Source: JBKHXF01 sp046566145
Lineage (GTDB): Bacteria > Actinomycetota > Nitriliruptoria > Nitriliruptorales > Nitriliruptoraceae
Assembly (NCBI GenBank): GCA_046566145.1
Contig: JBKHXF010000029.1
Span: forward strand, 1-64,000
Length of the DNA stretch: 64,000 nt
Direction of reading: 5' to 3'
The position numbers and the translations under genes are program-made. A model generated the notes under the pieces. That model was not told where the DNA came from, did not search any database, and saw only the letters and a program-made list of their open reading frames with translations. Position 1 is the first letter of the stretch; each line of letters starts with the position of its first letter. Below, piece after piece: positions 16,363-24,567 of the stretch.

Positions 16363-17285
16363 GACAGCCGCCCGAGCAGGGCGATGACGTCGGTGTCGTC
16401 GTGGAGCTGGTTCTGGAGCATGATGCGCTCGACGCCGGCGGCCTCGAGCACGTCGAGGGTCTCGGCGGCCTGCTCGACGGTGCCGAGCACCCACGCGTCC
16501 CGGAGGGTGTCGAGCCACGCGTCGAGGTCGCCCTCCTTCCCGGAGCGTTCGAACAGCAGCCGGGCGCGGTCGCGGAACTCCGCCTCGTCCTCACCGACGA
16601 GGCAGCCGGTCATCAGCGAGAACGTCAGCATCTCGCGGCCCGCCTCCTCGCAGGCCCGCTCGATGTTCCCGCGCCGCTCCCGGCACTGCTCGGCGGTGGC
16701 GAACACGGTGTTGTACTCGTCGGCGAAGCGGGCGGCGAGGCGCGAGGCGCGAGGACCGGCCACCCCACCGAGGATGATCGGCAGGCGGGCCTGCACCGGC
16801 TTGGGTCGCGCCTCGCACCCCTCGAGGGTGTAGTGCTCCCCGCGGTGGTCGAACCGTTCCTCGGTGAGCTGGCGCGCGACGATCTCGAGCTGCTCCGCGA
16901 ACACGTCGTAGCGGGTACCGAGGTCGTGGAACGGGAGCCCGTAGGTGGTGTGCTCGAGCTCGTGCCAGCCGGCCCCCATGCCGAGCTCGACGCGCCCACC
17001 GGAGGTGTGGTCCGCCGTCACGACGCACTTGGCGAGCACCGAGGGGTGCCGGAACGACGCCGGGGAGACCATCGTCCCGAGCCGGATCGTGGAGGTCAGC
17101 GGCCCGAGCGCGGCGAGCGTGGCCCACGCGTCGAGCGAGCTCCGCTCGGTGCGGCTCGCGACCGACTGGTAGTGGTCGGAGCGGAACAGCCCTTCGAGCC
17201 CGGCGGTCTCGCAGGCCTCGGCGATCGCGACCCACTGCGACCAGGTGACGGACTCCTGGCCCTCGATCATGAGGTTGACGCGCAC
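16359..17285 (-). CDS. LLM-class F420-dependent oxidoreductase
   Basis: A 308-residue luciferase-like TIM-barrel oxidoreductase. Seen: FRSDHYQSV, IRLGTMVSPASFRHPSVLAK, GGRVELGMGAGWHELEH, and LPIILGGVAGPRASRLAARFADEYN, a pattern typical of F420-dependent actinobacterial members. Start GTG 17285 follows AAGGAG by six bases, which rules out the longer upstream frame. It lies 11 bases after the acyl-CoA dehydrogenase, so the two are probably one operon. Substrate unknown. Confidence 0.88.
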   Translation of the reverse strand: MRVNLMIEGQESVTWSQWVAIAEACETAGLEGLFRSDHYQSVASRTERSSLDAWATLAALGPLTSTIRLGTMVSPASFRHPSVLAKCVVTADHTSGGRVELGMGAGWHELEHTTYGLPFHDLGTRYDVFAEQLEIVARQLTEERFDHRGEHYTLEGCEARPKPVQARLPIILGGVAGPRASRLAARFADEYNTVFATAEQCRERRGNIERACEEAGREMLTFSLMTGCLVGEDEAEFRDRARLLFERSGKEGDLDAWLDTLRDAWVLGTVEQAAETLDVLEAAGVERIMLQNQLHDDTDVIALLGRLS

Positions 17286-17296
17286 GCGCCGCTCCT

Positions 17297-18514
17297 TCAG
17301 GCGTCCGGCAGGTACCGCTTCAGCTCGCGACGGGCCAACGACATCCTGTGGACCTCGTCGGGGCCGTCCGCCATCCGCAGGGTGCGCGCGTGCGCCCACA
17401 TGAGCGCCAGCGGGAAGTCGTTGGAGAACCCGCCGGCGCCGTGGGTCTGGATGGCCTTGTCGATGACCCAGGTCGCCATGTCGGGCACCGCGACCTTGAT
17501 GGCGGAGATCTCGATGCGGGAGCCCTTGTTGCCGACGGTGTCCATCAGCCACGCGGTCTTCAGCACGAGCAGGCGGGCCTGCTCGATGCGGATGCGGGCC
17601 TCGGCCACCCAGTCCTGGAACACGCCCTGGCGCGCGATGGGCTGCCCGAACGGGGTGCGCTGCATCGCCCGCTCGCACATGAGGTCGAACGACCGCTCCG
17701 CCATGCCGATGAGCCGCATGCAGTGGTGGATCCGGCCGGGGCCGAGCCGGGCCTGCGCGATCGCGAACCCCTCGCCCTCCCCCTTCAGGATGTTGGACGC
17801 CGGCACGCGCACGTCGGTGAAGTGCACCTCGGGGTGCCCGCCGTGTCCGTCGTAGTGCCCGAACACGGGCAGCTCGCGGACGACCTCGATGCCGGGCGTG
17901 TCCATCGGCACCACGACCATGGACTGGCGGCGGTACGGCGACTCGTCGGGGTCGGTCACCCCCATGAAGATGCCGACCCTGCACCGGTCGGACGCGGCGC
18001 CCGAGGACCACCACTTCCTCCCGTTGATGACGTAGTGGTCGCCGTCGCGCTCGATGCGGGACGAGATGTTCTGCGCGTCGGACGACGCGACGTCGGGCTC
18101 GGTCATGAAGAACGCCGACCGGATGCGCCCCTCGAGCAGCGGGACCAGCCACTCCTCCTGCAGCTCCGGGCTCGCGAACTCGGAGAGCACCTCCATGTTG
18201 CCGGTGTCCGGCGCGGCGCAGTTCAGCGCCTCGGGGGCGATCAGCGGGCTGCGGCCCGTGATCTCGGCCAGCGGCGCGTACTGGAGGTTGGTCAGCCCGG
18301 CTCCCCACTCCTCGTTGGGCAGGAAGAGGTTCCACAGGCCGCGGCGCTTCGCCTCGGCCTTCAGCTCCTCCATGATCGGCGGGTTGTGGTGCCGGTCACC
18401 CGACGCCTCGATCTGCTCGTGGTAGGTCGACTCGTTGGGGTAGACGAGCTCGTCCATGAAGGCGAGGAGCTGCTCACGGAGCTCCTCGGTGCGTGCGTCG
18501 TAGGCGAAGTCCAC
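17297..18514 (-). CDS. Acyl-CoA dehydrogenase family protein
   Basis: A 405-residue FAD-dependent dehydrogenase of the ACAD family. Seen: FFMTEPDVASSDAQNI (flavin/substrate region), GRKWWSSGA, GPGRIHHCMRLIGMAERSFDLM, and the C-terminal QTHGAGGFSNDFPLA typical of ACAD10/11-like members. The start at 18514 has GGGAG upstream; GTG at 18550 would add 12 residues and sits next to a TAGCGT hexamer. Acts on an acyl-CoA, probably with electron-transfer flavoprotein; its operon partner is the F420 oxidoreductase. Confidence 0.9.
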   Translation of the reverse strand: MDFAYDARTEELREQLLAFMDELVYPNESTYHEQIEASGDRHHNPPIMEELKAEAKRRGLWNLFLPNEEWGAGLTNLQYAPLAEITGRSPLIAPEALNCAAPDTGNMEVLSEFASPELQEEWLVPLLEGRIRSAFFMTEPDVASSDAQNISSRIERDGDHYVINGRKWWSSGAASDRCRVGIFMGVTDPDESPYRRQSMVVVPMDTPGIEVVRELPVFGHYDGHGGHPEVHFTDVRVPASNILKGEGEGFAIAQARLGPGRIHHCMRLIGMAERSFDLMCERAMQRTPFGQPIARQGVFQDWVAEARIRIEQARLLVLKTAWLMDTVGNKGSRIEISAIKVAVPDMATWVIDKAIQTHGAGGFSNDFPLALMWAHARTLRMADGPDEVHRMSLARRELKRYLPDA

Positions 18515-18650
18515 CCGTCTGGCTCCCGGTCGGTGTGGCGGCGTCGTCACCGCACGCTACGCGCCGCGCACCGACCGCGCACACGTGCCGGGCTGGACGA
18601 GCTCCGGGGAGGAGTCGGGGGCCCCGACGTCGAAGTGCCTCTCCCGCAGG

Positions 18651-18679
18651 GGTCCGCGGCCTGGCGGGGGCCGCGGACC
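18651..18679 (-). terminator. GC-rich perfect hairpin between genes
   Basis: Perfect 11-bp arms (ggtccgcggcc at 18651-18661 and its complement at 18669-18679) around a 7-base loop. It lies just downstream of the small YtxH-like gene that ends at 18736 on the minus strand and upstream of the acyl-CoA dehydrogenase start. No T-tract, as usual in very GC-rich genomes. The rest of 18515-18735 shows no gene. Confidence 0.6.
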
Positions 18680-18735
18680 TCTCGCATGTCCGGCTCGAGC
18701 CCTGCCGCCCGTTCCCCCGTCGGGTCGGAGCGGCC

Positions 18736-18972
18736 TCAGCGCGCCTGGCCGGCGCGTTCCTGGCGGTAGCCGTCGGCCGCGTTGCTCGCGACCGTGCGGG
18801 CGAGGCGGGCGGCGTCGACGGCGGCCGCCCGGGCCCGAGCCGCCGCGTGGCTCCGGGCGCTCGTCAGGGCCTCCCGCCGGCGCCGGCGGCCGTGGTCGGG
18901 GTCGAGGAGGTAGACCGACGCGGCGCCGATCGCGCCACCGGTGACGAAGCTGGCGATGGTCCGGATGCGCAC
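18736..18972 (-). CDS. Small YtxH-like membrane protein
   Basis: A 78-residue protein, RIRTIASFVTGGAIGAASVYLLDPDHGRRRRRE, with one Gly/Ala-rich membrane helix ending in the DPDHGRRRR motif typical of YtxH-like and similar actinobacterial proteins, followed by an Ala/Arg-rich helical tail. GTG 18972 is preferred because a -10 hexamer at 19022-19027 predicts transcription starting near 19014; ATG at 19044, 24 codons upstream, would lie before that transcript start. Confidence 0.6.
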   Translation of the reverse strand: MRIRTIASFVTGGAIGAASVYLLDPDHGRRRRREALTSARSHAAARARAAAVDAARLARTVASNAADGYRQERAGQAR

Positions 18973-19021
18973 GGTCGGGTCCTGGTCCTCGTCGCGGCCC
19001 GGTGCGGGGCTCGACGCGCGG

Positions 19022-19027
19022 ACGCTA
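19022..19027 (-). promoter_or_regulatory. -10 hexamer for the YtxH-like gene
   Basis: TAGCGT on the minus strand, about 50 bases before GTG 18972. Supports the shorter start of that gene. Confidence 0.4.
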
Positions 19028-19056
19028 CCGGCCGTCGAGGCCACCCGTGGTGCCCG

Positions 19057-21204
19057 TCAGACCTCGGTCCCCGAGAACGCCGTCGTCCCGGACGGTGCCG
19101 TGGTCGACCAGGACTCGTCGAGGCCCGGGGCCCAGAGCCGGACACCCGGCCGCTCGCAGGACCACGTCAGCCGCGGCGCGTCCTGCTCCCAGTGCAGCCG
19201 GAAGCTCACGCGTCCGGAGCGTGTCGGGGCGTCGCGGACGTGGACCTCCTCCCCGAACCACGCGTCGGGCAGGATGGTCAGCAGCGCGACGTCGCCGTCG
19301 GCGGTGTCGCGGACCAGCACGTCGCGGACGACGGCGAGGAACGCCGCCGCGACCGAGGCGTCGGCCCCCTCACCGCCCGAACCACCCCCGGTCACGGGGT
19401 GCACGAGGGTCGGCCACGACCAGGTCCCGCTGGCGACCTCCATCGCCCACTCGACCCGCTCCCAGGCGCGGGCGTCGCCGGCGGCCACCTCGATCGCGGC
19501 GAGCCGCAGGGTGGCGCGAACGTCCAGGCCGGCTGGCCCCTCCCGTCGCATCACCGCAGGACCGTGCGAGGCCGTGTCCCGGACCAGCTCGGCGGTCTCC
19601 TCCACGCCGGCCCCGTCCACGGCGAGGACGTCGGTGCGGGTCGCGGCCAGCAGGACGTCCACCAGGTCGGGGCCCTCGGCGAGCTCCGCCGTGATCGGCA
19701 CCACCCGGACCCCGAGCCGCTGGCGCGCCAGCGCCACGTCGGCGGACAGGTCGGCCTCGGCCGTCCGCAGGACGTGCTGCAGCGCCTCCGCGCCGGCGAC
19801 GTCGCCACGCTCGTACGCGAGCCACATCGCGTCGCGGATCCCCTGCAGGACGAACACCCGGTCCGCGAACCGGGGGTCCGGCCGGCGCGTCGCGTCGGTC
19901 AGGCGCGAGGCGATCCGGGTGACCGCCGGCGCGTGCGAGCGGGCCAGCGAGCCGTCGCCGGTGTGGCGGACGTGCTCGGCCAGCGCGGACGCCACGCCGG
20001 CCCACGCGGCAGCGCGCGCCCCCTCGAGCCGGACCGGGTGCAGCCCGCGCCCCTCGAGCCCCCGCAGGACGCCGTCGAGCACGTCGACGACCTCGTCGTG
20101 GAAGCCGACGCGCGTGAGCGTCGTGAGCTGGTCCGGGTCGGGCAGGGGGCGCCGGTCGTGCAGCCCGCGGTGGAGGTGCCCCGGGCCGTGGGCGAGCAGC
20201 TGGGTCGCCCGGGCGGCGTCGAACGCGAGTTGGAGGTCGATGTCCGGGAGCACCACCTGCATGCCCCGCGCCAGGGGGACCTCCCAGGCCTCGGCGACCT
20301 CCTCGGCGGAGCGCAGGGTGGCGATGGTCGTGCCGCCGGCGGTGGCGCCGGCGGTGGTCCCGCGGCCGAGGGGCGCGGCCACCCGGACGGACTCGCCCGC
20401 GGGCAGGTCGAACACGACGGCGGCGGTGGCGAGCCCCTCGGGGTCCTCGACCGTCCGCCGGCGCGCGCCGTGCGCGAGCCCCCCGGCCAGCAGGTGTGCC
20501 GCGTCGCCGCCGGCGGCGTCGGAGAGCACCACGGCCCGGGGCTGCCCGGGCAGCAGCAGCGCGACGTGCCCGTCGACGGTGAGGGTGGTGCCGGCGAACG
20601 CGACCACGTGCACGGGGGCCACCCCGAGGTGGTCGACCGGACGGATCGCGAACGCGACCTGGACGCCGCGACCCGAGCGGTTCTGCACCTCGCAGGCCAC
20701 GACCTCGCCCCCGGGTGCGGTCGGGGCCACGTGCGCGTAGGTCCGGGCGACCACGTCACCCTCGGCGCCCGCGGGCAGGCGCGTCTGCACGACCGGCGTG
20801 CCCCCGTAGCGGGCCTGGGACACCCCGGGCTCACGGGACGGGTGCCGCCACGTCCCGCCGACCCGGACCCACCAGTCCAGCGACCACCCCCGCCCCCACG
20901 GGGTGACGAGCCCGCGAGGGTCGACCGTGGCCAGGTGCCGGCTGTACACGTCGCCGACGAGGGTCACCTGCCGCGTCGTGACGTTGGCGATGCGTCCGTC
21001 GGGGGGGACCGCCGTCCAGGCGGGCGAGGCCGGGTCGGTCTGGGCGACCACCCAGGCGGGCCAGACCCAGTCCGGGTGCGCTGTCACCACCCGGCCCGTG
21101 GCCTCGGCCAGCGGTCGACTCGAGGGTGTGGAGCCGGACGACGTCGCTGCCAGACGCGTCCGCGCACGGGCGAGGAGGTCGGCGAGCGGCTGCCGGTCGG
21201 CCAC
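19057..21204 (-). CDS. Large soluble protein, possibly a glycosidase-like alpha/alpha barrel; function unknown
   Basis: A 715-residue protein with no signal peptide or membrane segment. The first 320 residues are rich in beta strands and aromatic residues (WSLDWWVRVGGTW), the remainder is Ala/Leu-rich and helical, and the end returns to strands (VSFRLHWEQDAPRLTWSCE). The order beta domain, helical domain, short beta tail resembles glycogen-debranching or six-hairpin glycosidases, but I cannot name catalytic residues, so this is only a fold guess. GTG start has GAGGAGG six to seven bases upstream. It is divergent from an EamA transporter; 21205-21399 holds no other gene. Confidence 0.6.
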   Translation of the reverse strand: MADRQPLADLLARARTRLAATSSGSTPSSRPLAEATGRVVTAHPDWVWPAWVVAQTDPASPAWTAVPPDGRIANVTTRQVTLVGDVYSRHLATVDPRGLVTPWGRGWSLDWWVRVGGTWRHPSREPGVSQARYGGTPVVQTRLPAGAEGDVVARTYAHVAPTAPGGEVVACEVQNRSGRGVQVAFAIRPVDHLGVAPVHVVAFAGTTLTVDGHVALLLPGQPRAVVLSDAAGGDAAHLLAGGLAHGARRRTVEDPEGLATAAVVFDLPAGESVRVAAPLGRGTTAGATAGGTTIATLRSAEEVAEAWEVPLARGMQVVLPDIDLQLAFDAARATQLLAHGPGHLHRGLHDRRPLPDPDQLTTLTRVGFHDEVVDVLDGVLRGLEGRGLHPVRLEGARAAAWAGVASALAEHVRHTGDGSLARSHAPAVTRIASRLTDATRRPDPRFADRVFVLQGIRDAMWLAYERGDVAGAEALQHVLRTAEADLSADVALARQRLGVRVVPITAELAEGPDLVDVLLAATRTDVLAVDGAGVEETAELVRDTASHGPAVMRREGPAGLDVRATLRLAAIEVAAGDARAWERVEWAMEVASGTWSWPTLVHPVTGGGSGGEGADASVAAAFLAVVRDVLVRDTADGDVALLTILPDAWFGEEVHVRDAPTRSGRVSFRLHWEQDAPRLTWSCERPGVRLWAPGLDESWSTTAPSGTTAFSGTEV

Positions 21205-21399
21205 GTCGCACCTCCTCGTCGGTGTGGGGGTGTTGATAGCCGCTGCCGCCCGCGCCCACCAGCCACCGGCACGGTCCGACGACCGCGTGTGCGCTCGACG
21301 GGGAGGCTCGCGCGGTCCCGGGTGGTCAGGTCGGGCGCCCGTGCGGCACCATCACCGGCCGCCCACGAGACGGGCGCCCTCCCTCACGACGAGCCGCCC

Positions 21400-22377
21400 G
21401 TGCCCGACCACGCCCCGACGCCGGCCGGCGACGCCACCGCCGCGGCCGCGCCCCTCACCGGTCCCTCCGTGGCCCCACCCCGAGGACGCCTGCCGACCAC
21501 CAGCAGCGGGACCCTCACCGACGCGTTCGGGACGCCCGAGTGGGGGCTGCTGGCCGCCATCGCCCTCATCTGGGGGTCGTCCTTCGTGTTCATGGCGGAG
21601 GGACTCGAGGCGCTGCGACCCGCGGTCATCACGACGGCGCGGCTCGGGCTCGGGGCCCTCGCCCTCTCGGTCCTGCCCCGCGCCCGGCGGGCCGTCGACC
21701 GCGAGGACCTGCCCCGGATCGCCTTCCTCGGCGTGATCTGGATGGCGATCCCCCTGCTGCTGTTCCCGATCGCGCAGCAGTCCATCTCGTCCTCGGTCGC
21801 CGGCATGATCAACGGGGCGATGCCGATCGCAACCGCCGCGTGGTCGACAGCCCTGCTGCGGCAGCTGCCGGGGCGCCGGCAGCTCGTGGGCATCGCCGTC
21901 GGCTTCGCGGGCATCGTCGCGATCTTCCTTCCCGAGCTCGGCGAGTCGGCCGCGACCGCCCGCGGTGCGCTCCTCGTCGGGCTCGCGGTGGTGCTCTACG
22001 GGCTCGCCGCGAACGTCGCCGTCCCCCTGCAGCAGCGCCACGGGACGCTGCCGGTGCTGTGGCGGGCCCAGCTCGTGGCGCTCGCCGTCGTCGCACCGTT
22101 CGGCGTCGCGCAGCTCGACGGGTCCCGCTGGGAGCTCGGCCCCGTCCTCGCGATGGTCCCGCTCGGCGTCCTCGGCACCGGCCTCGCGTTCGCGATGATG
22201 GCGACGCTCGTGGGTCGGGTCGGTGGGACCCGCGGGTCGGTGGCCATCTACTTCGTGCCGGTCGTCGCCATCGTGCTCGGCGTCGCCCTGCGCGGCGAGC
22301 GGGTCGCGCCGCTGGCCCTGCTCGGGACCGGTCTGGTCCTGCTGGGTGCGTGGTTGACGTCGCGTCGGGAGGGCTGA
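21400..22377 (+). CDS. EamA/DMT family transporter
   Basis: A 325-residue inner-membrane transporter of the drug/metabolite superfamily with ten hydrophobic helices in two EamA halves. Seen: LIWGSSFVFMAEGLEALRPAVITTARL in the first half and LGVLGTGLAFAMMATLVGRVGGTRGSVAIYF in the second, the usual conserved helices. An N-terminal tail of about 45 residues is Pro/Ala-rich and cytoplasmic. Substrate unknown. The start GTG 21400 is the first plausible codon; the frame is open far upstream but overlaps other genes. The stop pairs with that of the converging kinase in a hairpin. Confidence 0.85.
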   Translation: MPDHAPTPAGDATAAAAPLTGPSVAPPRGRLPTTSSGTLTDAFGTPEWGLLAAIALIWGSSFVFMAEGLEALRPAVITTARLGLGALALSVLPRARRAVDREDLPRIAFLGVIWMAIPLLLFPIAQQSISSSVAGMINGAMPIATAAWSTALLRQLPGRRQLVGIAVGFAGIVAIFLPELGESAATARGALLVGLAVVLYGLAANVAVPLQQRHGTLPVLWRAQLVALAVVAPFGVAQLDGSRWELGPVLAMVPLGVLGTGLAFAMMATLVGRVGGTRGSVAIYFVPVVAIVLGVALRGERVAPLALLGTGLVLLGAWLTSRREG

Positions 22378-22395
22378 GCGCGCGGGGCCTCAGCC
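22372..22395. terminator. Bidirectional hairpin containing both stop codons
   Basis: Perfect 7-bp arms ggctgag (22372-22378) and ctcagcc (22389-22395) with a 10-base loop. The left arm holds the TGA of the EamA gene and the right arm the stop of the converging histidine kinase. Confidence 0.45.
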
Positions 22396-24081
22396 GCCGG
22401 TCGTGCCCGACGGCACGGGCAGCGTGACCACGAACCGAGCGCCGGGATCGGCATCCTCGTGCACGACGTCGCCCCCGTTGAGCCGGGCCAGGTCCCGGAC
22501 GATCGCGAGGCCCAGGCCCGTCCCCCACGCCTCCCGGCGGGTGCCCCGGCTCGCCTGGGTGAAGCGCTCGAAGAGCTGCGCGCGGAACGTCGCGGGCACG
22601 CCCGGGCCGTGGTCCCGCACCTCCAGCACGACGTGCGTCGCGCCGGGTCGCACCGTGACGAGCACGGGGGGTGCGCCGTAGCGACGGGCGTTCTGGAGCA
22701 GGTTCTCGACCATCCGGGCCAGGTGGTCGGGGTCGACGTGGGCGACCGCGGCCGGGTCGCCATCGACCTCGACGCCGGGCACGTCCGTGTTCGTCACCAG
22801 CTCGACGACCGCGGCGAGCACGGGCACGTCGTGCGGGTCGACGGTCACCGTGTCGGAGGCGAGTCGCGAGGTCACCAGCAGGTCGTCCACGAGCCGCTCG
22901 AGCCGGTGCGCCTGCCGGCCGATCGCCTCGAGCAGCTCCGCCCGGGTCTCCTGCGAGACCTGGTCACCGTGGACCCGCATCGTCTCGACGGCCCCTCGGA
23001 TGGTGGTCAGGGGCGTGCGCAGCTCGTGGCTGGTCACCGACAGGAACTCGTCCTTGACCCGACCGGCGTCCCGGAGCTGCTCGTTGCGCTCCTCGAGCTC
23101 GTCGTTGCGCTCGACGAGCAGCGCGTTCGCCTGCGCGAGGGCGGTCGTCACCCGCCGGCGCTCGATCGCGCCGGCGAAGGCCTCGCCGACGAGCCGCAGC
23201 AGCCGCACCTCGTCGTCCTCCCACCGCCGGTGCGCCCGACAGCTGTCGAGCCCGACGAAGCCCAGGACGAGGTCGTGGGTCACCATCGGGACGCACACCA
23301 GCGACCGGACCCCCTGGGAGCCGAAGATGTGCCGCTCGCGGAGCGCCTCCGCCGGCAGGTCCTCGACGCGCTCGATGACGATCGGCTCGAGGGCGCGGAC
23401 GCGAGCCATCCACCACGGCATCAGCTCGGCGTCGACGCCCCGGCGGACGTCGGCGAAGTCCCGCACCCCCGACCGTGCCCACACGTGGGTCTGGTCGAGG
23501 GGGCCCGACGGTTCGTCGACCGGCGAGCTGAACACGTAGGCCCGGTCCACGTCGATCGTGGCCCCGAGCTGCTCGAGGGCCCGGACGATCGCGGCGTCCA
23601 CGTCGCCGGGCCGGACCTGCACGAGCTCGGTGGACACGCCGGCCACGAGGCGCTCGATGGTCCGCAGCCGCCGGACGGTCGCCTGGTGCGCCACGGTCTC
23701 CGAGACGTCCTGGTAGCTCGCGACGACCCCACCGTCCGGGTGGTCGACGCGCCGCGTCGTCATCCGCAGCCATCGGACCGAGCCCGCGGCGTCGACGAGC
23801 CCGATCGTCTCGCCCGTGACCTCCTCGCCCGCGAGCCCGCGCGCCCAGGGGCTCCTCCCGGGCGGACACGGGGACCCGTCGAGCAGGCGCAGCTCCCACG
23901 GGCCGTCCCCGACCCGCGCTCGACGCAGCTCGGCGTCGGTCAGGCCGAGCAGCTCCGACGCCGCCCCGTTCAGGGGCTCGATGCTGCGGTCCTGCCGGAC
24001 GTGCACGACCCCCTCGCCCAGACCCCGGAGGACGGTCTCGAGGTAGGCCCGACGGTCGTGCACCCCCGGGTCCGACGTCAC
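22390..24081 (-). CDS. Cytoplasmic PAS-GAF sensor histidine kinase
   Basis: A 563-residue kinase without membrane segments. Order: PAS domain about 10-130 (VRQDRSIEPLNGAASELLGL), GAF about 145-315 (VPMVTHDLVLGFVGLDS), coiled linker, HisKA with phospho-acceptor H352 in SVTSHELRTPLTTIRG, then HATPase with N box LLQNARRYG, DHGPGVP and GTGLGLAIV. Start GTG 24081 follows GAGGAGG by five bases, so the longer upstream frame is rejected. No response regulator is adjacent, so the partner lies elsewhere. The signal is presumably a cytoplasmic small ligand or redox cue. Confidence 0.92.
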   Translation of the reverse strand: MTSDPGVHDRRAYLETVLRGLGEGVVHVRQDRSIEPLNGAASELLGLTDAELRRARVGDGPWELRLLDGSPCPPGRSPWARGLAGEEVTGETIGLVDAAGSVRWLRMTTRRVDHPDGGVVASYQDVSETVAHQATVRRLRTIERLVAGVSTELVQVRPGDVDAAIVRALEQLGATIDVDRAYVFSSPVDEPSGPLDQTHVWARSGVRDFADVRRGVDAELMPWWMARVRALEPIVIERVEDLPAEALRERHIFGSQGVRSLVCVPMVTHDLVLGFVGLDSCRAHRRWEDDEVRLLRLVGEAFAGAIERRRVTTALAQANALLVERNDELEERNEQLRDAGRVKDEFLSVTSHELRTPLTTIRGAVETMRVHGDQVSQETRAELLEAIGRQAHRLERLVDDLLVTSRLASDTVTVDPHDVPVLAAVVELVTNTDVPGVEVDGDPAAVAHVDPDHLARMVENLLQNARRYGAPPVLVTVRPGATHVVLEVRDHGPGVPATFRAQLFERFTQASRGTRREAWGTGLGLAIVRDLARLNGGDVVHEDADPGARFVVTLPVPSGTTGG

Positions 24082-24140
24082 CCCGTCCTCCTCACCTCCG
24101 CCCCGGCCGGAGCGGGCCCGGGCGCTCGCGCGCGGATCCG

Positions 24141-24455
24141 TCAGTCGGACAGGCGGTCGTCGTCGGGCGCGACCATCCTCGCGACGCGCGCGTTCTTGTG
24201 CGCGAGCGCGTCCTCGACCGCCGGACGGTGGTCGGCCTTGATCACGATGCTGACCCGTGGGGCGACGGTGGCCACGTGCTCGACGCAGCGACCGATGACG
24301 GCCATCACCTCGTCCCACTCCCCCTCGACGTTGGTGAACATGGCGTTGGTCTCGGAGCGCAGCCCGCTGGCCCGGACGATCGCGACGCACTCGGCGACGA
24401 CGTCCCCGACCGACTCCCCGACCCCGAGCGGGGTGATGCTGAAGGCGGCGATCAC
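24141..24455 (-). CDS. MTH1187 family thiamine-binding-type protein
   Basis: A 104-residue protein of the MTH1187/YkoF-like fold: IAAFSITPLGVGESVGDVVAECV at the start, SETNAMFTNVEGEWDEV in the middle and VSIVIKADHRP near the end. Members bind thiamine or related ligands as ferredoxin-like dimers. GTG 24455 is chosen because the family begins exactly here and GAGGAG lies nine bases upstream; a GTG ten codons earlier is out of the conserved fold. Divergent from nfeD with overlapping -10 boxes. Confidence 0.8.
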   Translation of the reverse strand: MIAAFSITPLGVGESVGDVVAECVAIVRASGLRSETNAMFTNVEGEWDEVMAVIGRCVEHVATVAPRVSIVIKADHRPAVEDALAHKNARVARMVAPDDDRLSD

Positions 24456-24534
24456 CGGGAGGTCTCCTCGCGACACGTCGGACACGCCGGGGCGGATGGG
24501 CCCGCGGAGCGTCGCAGCCCCCCGGCGTGGCGAC

Positions 24535-24541
24535 TACGGTA
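24535..24541. promoter_or_regulatory. Overlapping divergent -10 boxes between MTH1187-type gene and nfeD
   Basis: The seven bases tacggta read as TACGGT on the plus strand (24535-24540) and TACCGT on the minus strand (24536-24541). The plus start would fall near 24547, leaving a leader of about 20 bases before nfeD; the minus transcript would have a leader near 74 bases. Confidence 0.45.
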
Positions 24542-24567
24542 CGGGAACCGACGCGAGGAGATGCACC

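Noticed and set aside
18493..21399. Upstream extension of the EamA transporter frame
   Set aside because: Overlaps genes on the other strand and has no family similarity; the transporter begins at GTG 21400.
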